From Competibacteraceae bacterium UBA6584 (GTDB lineage Bacteria > Pseudomonadota > Gammaproteobacteria > Competibacterales > Competibacteraceae): DNA of 25,289 bases. The notes under the pieces were generated by a model. That model searched no databases. It was given only the letters and a program-made list of their open reading frames with translations, and was not told where the DNA came from. The translations under genes were made by a program, and so were the position numbers. The DNA lies in NCBI GenBank assembly GCA_002433805.1, contig DJIW01000090.1, forward strand, positions 1 to 25,289, in the 5' to 3' direction. This document shows, piece after piece, positions 15,137 through 22,526 of the stretch. How positions within the stretch are numbered: position 1 is the first letter of the stretch; every line of letters begins with the position of its first letter.

Positions 15137-15888
15137 CGCTACCTAACCTTACTTGTCGAATACCAGGAATCAGCCTAAGGTCTCAGAAACGATCATCGCA
15201 TCAAAGATTCAGTTTTTCTCAGATGAAACTTTTTCAGCAGCAATCGCTATACGCTCCATCATTGCAACATTTTGAGAAGCGATCACACGAGTTTGCTCCA
15301 GAATATCAATTTGCCGTTCCATAAGAGGAAGTATTTTCATTTGAGGAGAACTTTTACCCATACACTTTCTCATATAGAAAACGTAAACCAAAATTAACAG
15401 CAACAATGGCAGAAAGCTTATTAAAAGCTCAGTCCAAACCCCTTTTCTTTTATTGGGTTGATTGACAAAATGCTGCTCTGCATACACCACCTGAACATTA
15501 TAACTATCATAAGATTCTTTGAGTTTATCGGCAGAACCTTTTAGTCTAAAACCAACCTCTTTCGAAATCGGCACTATTACCTGATACAGCGGCTGTGTAA
15601 TGACATCAACCAATTTCTTTTGCGAATCGAAAAATCGAGCCTCAATAATTAATTCATCAACCGGGAAAGGATTAGTATTTTTCAATGTTCCAAGGACAGT
15701 CACCACTCTTTTTCCATCAGGTTCTGAATAAGACATTGAACTATCTACAATATTGAGCTTAGTTAGATCAGCGTTTATATCCTCGTCATTCGCCGCTTGT
15801 AGAGACAATGAGAAAAACATCAATAACATCGTCATAAGAAAAGTCCTTACCATATAGATCTCCTAAAAAATACAAAGCAATAGAACGC
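15137..15888. other. AT-rich segment interrupting the GC-rich holA-proA neighbourhood
   Basis: Base composition changes sharply here. Three 60-base rows inside it (starting 15241, 15421 and 15601) count to 45, 38 and 32 % G+C, against 67 % in a nearby row at 14461. The edges coincide with the 5' end of proA on one side and the 3' end of holA on the other, so the segment contains just one gene and its short flanks. I found no long terminal inverted repeats, no duplicated target site beyond a 7-base chance match, and no integrase. The compositional break itself is directly seen; recent acquisition is inference. Confidence 0.7.
15209..15853 (-). CDS. Membrane-anchored protein with signal peptide and FxLYD-like domain, function unknown
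   Basis: A 214-residue protein I do not recognise as a named family. Residues 1-20 form a signal peptide (FLMTMLLMFFSLSLQA, cleavage near Ala20/Ala21). Residues about 48-105 (K-R-V-V-T-V-L-G-T-L-K-N-T-N-P-F-P-V, then I-E-A-R-F-F-D-S-Q-K) have the V-x-G-x-[VL]-x-N-T...F-[FY]-D pattern of extracytoplasmic FxLYD-type beta-sandwich domains. A transmembrane helix spans about 142-161 and is followed by R-K-C-M-G-K, so the tail is cytoplasmic. Residues 171-210 (MERQIDILEQTRVIASQNVA and on) look helical and coiled-coil forming. The start is backed by AGGAGA six bases upstream of the ATG. Its low G+C, unlike all neighbours, suggests transfer. The layout suits a sensor or scaffold at the inner membrane, but no function is assigned. 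Confidence 0.8.
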   Translation of the reverse strand: MVRTFLMTMLLMFFSLSLQAANDEDINADLTKLNIVDSSMSYSEPDGKRVVTVLGTLKNTNPFPVDELIIEARFFDSQKKLVDVITQPLYQVIVPISKEVGFRLKGSADKLKESYDSYNVQVVYAEQHFVNQPNKRKGVWTELLISFLPLLLLILVYVFYMRKCMGKSSPQMKILPLMERQIDILEQTRVIASQNVAMMERIAIAAEKVSSEKN

Positions 15889-16923
15889 TCAAGTCGACTG
15901 TATCTTGTCGGACAAGAGTTCCACACCCGCCAACCGTAATCCGTTCGCTCGTAGTTCATCCCACGGCGAACCGGCTTCGACCCCCTTGATCGTTCGGTCG
16001 GCGCGGGCGCAAGCGCGCAACAAAACCCGACAGTCCGCCGCGCTCAACCGTTGCGACGCCTGACGGAGCAAGGGTTTGCGTTTTTCCCAGATTTTTTGCT
16101 CGGTCAAGGCAGCCTCCAGCGACCGCCCCCGTTCCTTGGCGAAGGCCAGAGAAACCAGCCGGCGGATTTCCTGATGCAGCGCCCAATTGATCAACAGCGG
16201 TTCGACACCTTCCTCGCGCAAGCCGTTCAAAATCCGCGCCGTCCGCTCCGGTTGCCCCAGAAGACCGGCGTCCACAAAATCATAGATGCTGTAGCGGGCG
16301 CTGTCGTCCACCGCCGCCAGCACGGCCTCGGCCGTGAGTTCCGAACCCTCGACCAACAGCGCCAGCTTTTCGATGTCCTGCGCGGCGGCGAGCAGGTTGC
16401 CTTCGACCCGCTCGGCCAATAGCGCCGCCACCTCGGGCGCGGCCTTCAGACCGCGTTCCCGCAGCCGGCGTTCGATCCAGCCCGGCAACTGTCGCGGCTC
16501 CACCGGCAGCGCCGCCACCGCGACGCCTGCCTGCTCCAGCGTCAAAAACCAGCGGCTTTTCTGCGCGGTCCAATCGAGCTTGCCGGCGGTCATCAACAGC
16601 ACGGCGTCTTCGGCCGGACGGGCGGCATAGGCTTCCAAGGCCCGCGCGCCGGCGTCGCCCGGTTTGGCGTTGCCCAGCCGTAATTCCAGCAAGCGTCGCT
16701 CGGCGAACAGCGACAGGCTGGCCGCCCGTTGGGCCAGCGCGCTCCAGTCAAAGCCGGCTTCGACGGTCAGGCATTCCCGCTCGGCATGGCCGCGCGCGCG
16801 CGCGGCGGCGCGGATGGCGTCCGCCGCTTCCAACGCCTGCAACGGCTCCTCGCCAAACACCAGATACAGCCGCGCCAGGGTTCTACGCAGATGCTCGGCC
16901 AACTGATCGGGACGCAGCCTCAA
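15889..16923 (-). CDS. holA: DNA polymerase III subunit delta HolA
   Basis: A 344-residue protein, near the E. coli delta subunit (343 aa). Delta is the wrench of the clamp loader: it binds and opens the beta sliding clamp in the DnaX complex. The N-terminal LYLVFGEEPLQALEAADAIR segment (19-38) is the degenerate P-loop-like start of the family. Further family marks are the S-L-F-A-E-R-R-L-L-E-L-R-L clamp-binding region (about 70-82) and the collar-domain block ARYSIYDFVDAGLLG. The start ATG overlaps the lptE stop by four bases (ATGA), the usual coupling of this pair. The gene ends 36 bases before the AT-rich orphan gene's ribosome-site region. Sequence divergence is normal for this poorly conserved family; the assignment is backed by context. 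Confidence 0.93.
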   Translation of the reverse strand: MRLRPDQLAEHLRRTLARLYLVFGEEPLQALEAADAIRAAARARGHAERECLTVEAGFDWSALAQRAASLSLFAERRLLELRLGNAKPGDAGARALEAYAARPAEDAVLLMTAGKLDWTAQKSRWFLTLEQAGVAVAALPVEPRQLPGWIERRLRERGLKAAPEVAALLAERVEGNLLAAAQDIEKLALLVEGSELTAEAVLAAVDDSARYSIYDFVDAGLLGQPERTARILNGLREEGVEPLLINWALHQEIRRLVSLAFAKERGRSLEAALTEQKIWEKRKPLLRQASQRLSAADCRVLLRACARADRTIKGVEAGSPWDELRANGLRLAGVELLSDKIQST

Positions 16924-17426
16924 GACTTGACGGCCTGCAAGCGGCGGACGATTTGCCAGGCCATATCCTCGGCCATGCTCTCCGTCAGCGATTCTTGCGC
17001 CGCCTCAAAACCGAGCACCCGGTTTTCATCGAACAGCACGGCGCGGTTGGCGCTGACGCCCTCGGCGCCGATCAAGACTTGGCCGTCAGGGCGCTTGACG
17101 TCGTAAGCCGCGCTGTAGACCAGGGAATATTCTCGTTTGATATCAAGACGGTCGGCGGCCATGGCGCGCCGGCCGCCGCCTTCGTTCAGGATGGTGAGGA
17201 CCGCCGTCGCCTGCGAGGGATCGCGGGTGACGGTGACACCGTTACGCGCCAGCACCACCGGCAGCTTGCGGCTCAGCACGCCCGGCGGCGTTCCAATCGC
17301 CAGCTGGCTTTGCACGTAAATCACCCGCAGCTCCGGCGCGAGTTGCACCGGCCCGCGCAGTTGAAACCCACAGCCCGCCAGCAGCAGCGCGACCCATCCC
17401 AAACCGTTTGCAACAATCCAACGCAT
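16920..17426 (-). CDS. lptE: LPS-assembly lipoprotein LptE
   Basis: A 168-residue outer-membrane lipoprotein that plugs the LptD barrel and helps insert lipopolysaccharide into the outer leaflet. The lipobox LLLAGC puts the lipidated residue at Cys19 after a short hydrophobic signal. It is followed by the family start GFQLRGPVQLAPELR. Internal marks are V-T-V-T-R-D-P-S-Q-A-T-A-V-L-T-I and the strand pair K-R-E-Y-S-L-V-Y-S-A-A-Y-D-V, as in other LptE proteins. The ATG at 17426 is chosen because it places the lipobox at the right distance; the frame is open further into leuS. It starts 10 bases after the leuS stop and overlaps holA by four bases, the typical leuS-lptE-holA order. Confidence 0.94.
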   Translation of the reverse strand: MRWIVANGLGWVALLLAGCGFQLRGPVQLAPELRVIYVQSQLAIGTPPGVLSRKLPVVLARNGVTVTRDPSQATAVLTILNEGGGRRAMAADRLDIKREYSLVYSAAYDVKRPDGQVLIGAEGVSANRAVLFDENRVLGFEAAQESLTESMAEDMAWQIVRRLQAVKS

Positions 17427-17436
17427 GGCGGTTTCC

Positions 17437-20061
17437 TCAGCAAACCACGTTGACCAACTTGCCCGGAACCACCACGATCTTGCGCACCGGCCGGCCTTCG
17501 ACGAAGCGTTGCACGTTCGGTTCGGCTTGCGCGGCCTGTTCGATGGCGGCCCGGTCGGCATCCACCGGCACGTCGATTTGACCGCGCAGCTTGCCGTTAA
17601 CCTGGACCACCAACGTCACCAGCGACCGCGCCAACGCCGCGTCGTCGGGCTTCGGCCATCCGGCGTTCAGAATATCGTCGCCGTAGCCCAAGTTCCGCCA
17701 AAGGGTATGCGCGATGTGCGGGACGATCGGCGACAGCAAGCGCAGCAGCAGGCTCAACCCTTCCCGGCGCACCGCGTCGGCCGCCGCGCCGTCCGCGTCG
17801 GTCCGCGCCAGCGCGTTCAGCATTTTCATGCCGCCGGAAACGACGGTATTGAACTGGTGGCGGCCGAAGTCGAACAAGGCTTGCCGCAACGCTTCATGAA
17901 TGTCGCGGCGCGCGGCGCGCAGCGGCTCATCCAGCGCGGTGGGATCCACCTCGCCAGCGGCGCGGATCGCGTGCTGTTGCTCGGCGGCGTAAACCCACAG
18001 CCGCCGCAAGAAACGATAGGCCCCGGCCACGCCGGTATCGGACCATTCCAACGCCTGTTCCGGCGGCGCGGCGAACATCATGAACAGCCGGGCGGTGTCG
18101 GCCCCGTACTGCTCGATCAGGGTCTGCGGGTCCACGCCGTTCTTGCGGGACTTGGACATGGTGCCGATCCCGCCGTACTCGACCGGCCGGCCGTCCGCGA
18201 CCGCCGTGACGCTCGCCACCCGGCCGTGCTCGTCGCGGCTCATGTCCACTTCGGCGGGCGGATAGTAGCTGATGCCGCCCTTTTCGCCCTTGCGGAAAAA
18301 AATGTGGTTCAGCACCATGCCTTGCGTCAGCAAATTGGCGAACGGCTCGGACACCTTGGTCAGGCCCAAATCCCGCATGACCTTGGTCCAAAATCGCGAA
18401 TACAGCAGGTGCAGGATGGCGTGTTCGATGCCGCCGATGTATTGATCGACCGGCATCCAGTAATCGGCTCGCCGATCCACCATCGCGTTCGCGCCGGGCG
18501 CGCCGTAGCGGAAGAAATACCAGGACGAGTCCACGAAGGTGTCCATGGTGTCGGTTTCGCGCCGCGCCGGCTTGCCGCATTGCGGACAGGGGCAATTCAA
18601 AAATTCCGGATGCTTGTTGAGCGGGTTGCCGGAGCCGTCCGGCACCAGATGCTCCGGCAGCACCACCGGCAACTGTTCGTCCGGCACCGGAACCGCGCCG
18701 CACGCGGCGCAATGGACCATCGGGATGGGGGTGCCCCAGTAACGTTGCCGGGAAATACCCCAGTCGCGCAACCGCCAAATGACTTTCTTCTCACCCAGAT
18801 CCCTGACGCTCAAATCGCCGGCGATGGCATCCACCGCCTGCTCGAAATCGAGGCCGTCGTATTTGCCGGAGTTGATGCAGACGCCGTAATCGGCGTAGGC
18901 GTCCTGCCACGGCGCGGGCGTTGTATCGCCGGCGCGGGTGCGGATCACCGGCTTGATCGGCAAGCCGAATTGATGGGCGAAGGCAAAATCGCGCTCGTCG
19001 TGCGCGGGCACCGCCATCACCGCGCCTTCGCCGTAGCCCATTAACACGTAGTTGGCGACCCACAGCGGCAGCGGTTCGTCGGTGAGCGGATGGGTGACGG
19101 TCAGCCCCGTGGACATCCCCTTTTTTTCCTGGGTCGCCAGTTCGGCCTCGGTGACGCCGCCGCGCCGGCATTCCTCAATAAAGGCGGCGAGCCGCGGGTT
19201 GCCCTCGGCCGCGCGCAGCGCCAGCGGATGTTCGGCGGCCACGGCGACGTAGGTCGCGCCCAACAGGGTGTCGGCGCGGGTGGTAAAGACCCACAGTATG
19301 TTGGGCTCGCTTCCGTCATCCGCCGTTTTTCCAGCAGACGGCGGAAGTTGATAGGGGAAGCCGATCCGGACGCCGTGACTTTTGCCGATCCAGTTTTTCT
19401 GCATCAGCTTGACCTGCTCCGGCCAGCCGGGCAGCTTGTCAATTTCAGTTAGCAGTTCCTCGGCATAGCGGGTGATCGCCATGTAATACATCGGGATCTC
19501 ACGCTTTTCGACCAGCGCGCCGGTGCGCCAGCCGCGCCCGTCGATCACCTGTTCGTTGGCCAGCACGGTTTGATCCACCGGGTCCCAGTTCACCACGCCG
19601 GTCTTCAAATAAACGACGCCTTGCTCCAGCATCCGCAAGAACAACCATTGATTCCAGCGGTAATACTCCGGCTGGCAGGTGGCGAGTTCGCGGTCCCAGT
19701 CCAGCGCGAAGCCCAGCGACTGGAGCTGCTTTTTCATGTAGGCGATGTTGTCGTAGGTCCATTGCGCCGGGGCCACGCCCCCCGCCATCGCGGCGTTTTC
19801 GGCGGGCAGACCGAAAGCGTCCCAGCCCATCGGCTGCAACACGTTCTTGCCCAGCATCCGCTGGTAGCGGGCGATCACATCGCCGATGGTGTAATTGCGG
19901 ACGTGCCCCATGTGCAGCCGCCCGCTGGGATAAGGGAACATGCACAGGCAGTAATATTTCTCGCGGCCCGGCTCCTCGCGCGCGGCGAAGGCCCGTCGCT
20001 CGTTCCAATAACATTGCGCTTCCGCTTCAATAACTTGCGGATTGTAAGACTCAGCGATCAC
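17437..20061 (-). CDS. leuS: Leucyl-tRNA synthetase LeuS
   Basis: An 874-residue class I aminoacyl-tRNA synthetase charging tRNA-Leu. The HIGH motif is HMGH (50-53) in FPYPSGRLHMGH. The editing domain has FTTRADTLLGATY and AVPAHDERDFAFAH. The zinc-type C-x2-C segment (C-A-A-C-G-A) and the W-Y-F-F-R-Y block follow. The second ATP loop reads G-T-M-S-K-S-R-K-N-G-V-D-P at about 634-638, so Thr634 stands where KMSKS has Lys. The C-terminus ends normally in a V-V-V-P-G-K-L-V-N-V-V strand. Translation starts at a GTG, with AGGGA about ten bases upstream, and gives the usual M-I-A-E-S-Y-N-P start. It heads the long minus-strand series and is divergent from purM, 91 bases apart. Confidence 0.96.
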   Translation of the reverse strand: MIAESYNPQVIEAEAQCYWNERRAFAAREEPGREKYYCLCMFPYPSGRLHMGHVRNYTIGDVIARYQRMLGKNVLQPMGWDAFGLPAENAAMAGGVAPAQWTYDNIAYMKKQLQSLGFALDWDRELATCQPEYYRWNQWLFLRMLEQGVVYLKTGVVNWDPVDQTVLANEQVIDGRGWRTGALVEKREIPMYYMAITRYAEELLTEIDKLPGWPEQVKLMQKNWIGKSHGVRIGFPYQLPPSAGKTADDGSEPNILWVFTTRADTLLGATYVAVAAEHPLALRAAEGNPRLAAFIEECRRGGVTEAELATQEKKGMSTGLTVTHPLTDEPLPLWVANYVLMGYGEGAVMAVPAHDERDFAFAHQFGLPIKPVIRTRAGDTTPAPWQDAYADYGVCINSGKYDGLDFEQAVDAIAGDLSVRDLGEKKVIWRLRDWGISRQRYWGTPIPMVHCAACGAVPVPDEQLPVVLPEHLVPDGSGNPLNKHPEFLNCPCPQCGKPARRETDTMDTFVDSSWYFFRYGAPGANAMVDRRADYWMPVDQYIGGIEHAILHLLYSRFWTKVMRDLGLTKVSEPFANLLTQGMVLNHIFFRKGEKGGISYYPPAEVDMSRDEHGRVASVTAVADGRPVEYGGIGTMSKSRKNGVDPQTLIEQYGADTARLFMMFAAPPEQALEWSDTGVAGAYRFLRRLWVYAAEQQHAIRAAGEVDPTALDEPLRAARRDIHEALRQALFDFGRHQFNTVVSGGMKMLNALARTDADGAAADAVRREGLSLLLRLLSPIVPHIAHTLWRNLGYGDDILNAGWPKPDDAALARSLVTLVVQVNGKLRGQIDVPVDADRAAIEQAAQAEPNVQRFVEGRPVRKIVVVPGKLVNVVC

Positions 20062-20152
20062 GGCGGTTCCCTAGCTTCAAAATTAAATGCGGTAAGATAA
20101 CACAACTTTAAATCCCGCTGGCGCGAAGCCGGCCCCAAACGAGGCCCCATCC
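20062..20152. promoter_or_regulatory. Divergent leuS/purM promoter region
   Basis: This 91-base gap between two divergent start codons must carry both promoters unless transcription starts inside a gene. Its AT-rich core lies at about 20076-20110. A TAAGAT (20093-20098) is a possible -10 for purM, but no matching -35 is evident at standard distance. On the minus strand, T-rich steps in the same core could serve leuS. No PurR-type palindrome and no T-box-like or other leader structure was seen. Exact promoter positions are not supported. Confidence 0.4.
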
Positions 20153-21205
20153 GTGAACGAGCACCCCTCGCAACGCCCCACGCTCAGCTACCGCGACGCC
20201 GGCGTGGACATCGACGCCGGCAACCGGCTGGTGGACCGCATCAAGCCGCACGCGCGGCGCACGCGCCGGCCCGGCGTGCTGGGCGGCTTGGGCGGTTTCG
20301 GCGCGCTGTTCGAGTTGCCGCTGGACCGCTACCGTCAACCCGTGCTGGTCTCCGGGACCGACGGCGTGGGCACCAAACTGAAACTGGCGCTGGAGCTGAA
20401 CCGACACGATACCATCGGCATCGACCTGGTGGCGATGTGCGTCAACGATGTGTTGGTGGTCGGAGCCGAGCCGTTGTTCTTTCTGGATTATTACGCCACC
20501 GGCAAACTGGATGTCGAGGTCGCAGCGACGGTGATCAAGGGGATCGCCGATGGCTGCGAGCAGGCCGGCGCGGCGCTGGTGGGCGGCGAAACCGCCGAAA
20601 TGCCGGGGCTGTATCAGGCGGGCGATTACGACTTGGCGGGCTTTTGCGTCGGCGTGGTCGAGAAAGCCAAGATCATCGACCCCAGCCGGGTCCAGGTCGG
20701 CGATGTCTTGCTCGGACTGGCTTCCTCCGGCCCGCATTCCAACGGCTATTCGCTGATCCGCAAGATTCTGTCGGTCGGCGGCGAAGCTCTCGACCAAGCG
20801 TTTGCCGGCGCCACCCTCGGCGAAGCGCTGCTGGCTCCGACCCGCATCTACGTTAAACCGATGTTGCGCTTGCTGGAACAGGTGGAGGTTCACGCCATCG
20901 CCCACATCACCGGCGGGGGCTTGACCGAGAATCTGCCGCGCGTGTTGCCGGCGGATGCCAAGGCGACGCTTAACGTCGCCAGCTGGCGGCGACCGGCCAT
21001 TTTTCAATGGTTGCAACAACGCGGCAATGTGGCCGACGCCGAGATGTGGCGCACCTTTAACTGTGGCGTCGGCCTGGTGGTCTGCGTCGCGCCGGATGCC
21101 GTCGATACGGCGCTGGAGCTATTGCGCGCCTCGGGTGAAACGGTTTGGCGGCTGGGGGAAATCACGGCTGGCGAGGGCGAACCCATCGTGGAGTTTTATC
21201 CATGA
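20153..21205 (+). CDS. purM: Phosphoribosylformylglycinamidine cyclo-ligase (AIR synthetase) PurM
   Basis: A 350-residue cytoplasmic enzyme that closes the imidazole ring of purines: FGAM plus ATP gives AIR. Very strong family blocks are LSYRDAGVDIDAGN (11-24), RRPGVLGGLGGFGALFELP, VSGTDGVGTKLKLALEL (the ATP-binding segment) and GIDLVAMCVNDVLVVGAEPL. ALVGGETAEMPGLYQ, SGPHSNGYSLIRKIL and HITGGGLTENLPRVLP are also present. The GTG at 20153 is the only start that gives the normal short lead before the T-L-S-Y-R-D-A motif; the Shine-Dalgarno is poor (GAGGCCCCATCC). The stop overlaps the purN ATG (ATGA), so the two are translationally coupled, as in E. coli purMN. Confidence 0.96.
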   Translation: MNEHPSQRPTLSYRDAGVDIDAGNRLVDRIKPHARRTRRPGVLGGLGGFGALFELPLDRYRQPVLVSGTDGVGTKLKLALELNRHDTIGIDLVAMCVNDVLVVGAEPLFFLDYYATGKLDVEVAATVIKGIADGCEQAGAALVGGETAEMPGLYQAGDYDLAGFCVGVVEKAKIIDPSRVQVGDVLLGLASSGPHSNGYSLIRKILSVGGEALDQAFAGATLGEALLAPTRIYVKPMLRLLEQVEVHAIAHITGGGLTENLPRVLPADAKATLNVASWRRPAIFQWLQQRGNVADAEMWRTFNCGVGLVVCVAPDAVDTALELLRASGETVWRLGEITAGEGEPIVEFYP

Positions 21206-21861
21206 ACGAGGCCCGTAAAATCCGGTTAGTGGTGCTGATTTCCGGGCGAGGCAGCAACCTGCAAGCGATTTTGGATCAAGCCGCCAGCGGCGAGCTGCCG
21301 GTGGACATCGCCGCCGTCATCAGCAATCGGCCCGGCGTTCAAGGTCTGGAACGGGCGCGCCGAGCCGGCGTTCCAGCGCTGGAGTTGGACCACAAAGCAT
21401 TTTCCGACCGACCTGGCTTCGAAGCGGCGCTGGTCGAATTGATCGACCGCCATCAACCCGATTTGGTGGTTCTGGCGGGTTTCATGCGGGTGCTGACTCC
21501 CAGTTTTACCGATCATTACCGGGGCCGGTTGCTCAACATTCACCCGTCGCTATTGCCAAAATTTCGGGGCCTGCACACCCACGAACGAGCCATCGCCGCC
21601 GGCGAAACCGAGCATGGCGCGAGCATCCATTTCGTCACCGCCGAATTGGACGGCGGGCCGATCATCGTTCAAGCGCGGGTGCCGGTGCTGCCGGGCGATG
21701 ATCCCGATACCCTGGGGGCGCGGGTGCTTGAACAGGAACATCGCTTGTACCCGCAAGCGATCCGCTGGTTTGCGCAAGGGCGGCTGGGATTGGAGGGCGA
21801 ACGGGTGCGGTTCGACGGCCGGCCGCTGGAAAATCCGCTGGAGCTTACCGATTTGACTTAA
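21202..21861 (+). CDS. purN: Phosphoribosylglycinamide formyltransferase (GAR transformylase) PurN
   Basis: A 219-residue cytoplasmic enzyme moving a formyl group from 10-formyl-tetrahydrofolate to GAR, the third step of purine synthesis. The phosphate loop is VLISGRGSNLQAI (11-23). The catalytic residues Asn112, His114 and Asp150 are in LNIHPSLLPKFRGLHTH and TAELDGGPII, as in PurN. Length fits (E. coli 212 aa). The ATG at 21202 shares four bases with the purM stop; the frame is open further 5' inside purM, but family similarity begins at R-L-V-V-L-I-S-G. Its stop codon region overlaps the end of the convergent dcd gene, leaving no space for a terminator between them. Confidence 0.96.
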   Translation: MNEARKIRLVVLISGRGSNLQAILDQAASGELPVDIAAVISNRPGVQGLERARRAGVPALELDHKAFSDRPGFEAALVELIDRHQPDLVVLAGFMRVLTPSFTDHYRGRLLNIHPSLLPKFRGLHTHERAIAAGETEHGASIHFVTAELDGGPIIVQARVPVLPGDDPDTLGARVLEQEHRLYPQAIRWFAQGRLGLEGERVRFDGRPLENPLELTDLT

Positions 21862-22469
21862 TCGGATGAATGCCCTCGGTCGCGAGGTTCATCGCCGCCG
21901 ATCCGGCTCGGCGTCGGCCCGCTTTGATGCTTGTATTTGGCGTCCTGACGCTTGGAATAAGGACGGATGGCGGGATGGGTCAAGGTCTCGAAACTGATCG
22001 CGCAAATCGCCATGCCGGGCCGCAGGGCCAGCGGCAGCTTGCCGCTGTTATAACATTCCAACACGATGGAACCGCTCCAACCGGGATCAATGCGATGCGC
22101 GGTGACGTGCACCATCAAGCCCAAGCGGGCCAAACTGGAACGGCCGTCCAGCCAGCCGACCAGATCGTCCGGCACGGTGACGGTCTCGGCGGTGGCCGCC
22201 AGCGCCAGTTCGCCGGGATGGATGAAAAATGCCTCCTCCGGACCGATCTCGATCTCCTTGCTCATGATCCGATTGATGGCCTTGTCGACCGCCTCTCGGG
22301 GACCGCTGAGATCGATATAGGGCGCGGCGTGATCGTTGAATACTCGGAAGCGGCTGCCCAAGTGCAAATCCACGCTCACCCCGTTGATCCGACCGGACGC
22401 GGGGCGCGGCTCGATACAAATTTTACCCTCGTCCAGACAACGTTCGATGTCGCGGTCGCACAAGCGCAC
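21858..22469 (-). CDS. dcd: dCTP deaminase Dcd
   Basis: A 203-residue cytoplasmic homotrimeric enzyme that deaminates dCTP to dUTP, the main source of dUMP for thymidylate in gammaproteobacteria. The N-terminus MRLCDRDIERCLDEGKICIE, the F-F-I-H-P-G-E-L-A-L-A block, DLVGWLDGRSSLARLGLMVH, AHRIDPGWSGSIVLE (catalytic Glu in I-V-L-E) and the C-terminal K-Y-K-H-Q-S-G segment match Dcd throughout. The start is GTG with GGAGGA nine bases upstream. The protein runs about ten residues past the usual end, with a polar tail (GGDEPRDRGHSSD) whose stop codon overlaps the purN stop on the other strand. mrp and dcd are neighbours in Pseudomonas; here a small gene and a terminator separate them. Confidence 0.95.
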   Translation of the reverse strand: MRLCDRDIERCLDEGKICIEPRPASGRINGVSVDLHLGSRFRVFNDHAAPYIDLSGPREAVDKAINRIMSKEIEIGPEEAFFIHPGELALAATAETVTVPDDLVGWLDGRSSLARLGLMVHVTAHRIDPGWSGSIVLECYNSGKLPLALRPGMAICAISFETLTHPAIRPYSKRQDAKYKHQSGPTPSRIGGDEPRDRGHSSD

Positions 22470-22486
22470 TGACGTTTTCCTCCAAC

Positions 22487-22516
22487 CAAAACTAAAAGCG
22501 CGGCCGAAACCGCGCT
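22487..22516 (-). terminator. Rho-independent terminator of the small Cys-repeat protein gene
   Basis: Read on the minus strand, a perfect 7-base-pair stem AGCGCGG/CCGCGCT (22516-22510 with 22503-22497) closes a six-base loop TTTCGG. It is followed at once by a T-rich tract, TTTTAGTTTT. It begins ten bases after the stop codon of the 78-residue gene and ends before the dcd ribosome site. The stem, loop and T-tract are directly seen; termination is inferred from that form. Confidence 0.75.
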
Positions 22517-22526
22517 GCTGAAGCGG

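Noticed and set aside
15152..15910. CTTGTCG direct repeat (15152-15158 and 15904-15910) flanking the AT-rich gene as a target-site duplication
   Set aside because: Only seven bases long, the right copy lies within holA coding sequence, and no transposase or terminal inverted repeats accompany it. Chance is the simpler explanation.
17427..17561. Longer LptE start upstream of 17426
   Set aside because: It would overlap leuS and push the lipobox Cys away from the N-terminus; the ATG at 17426 gives a proper lipoprotein signal.
17425..19044. 539-residue plus-strand open frame opposite leuS
   Set aside because: A shadow of leuS, with composition typical of antisense GC-rich DNA (many Arg, His, Gln, Gly) and no motif.
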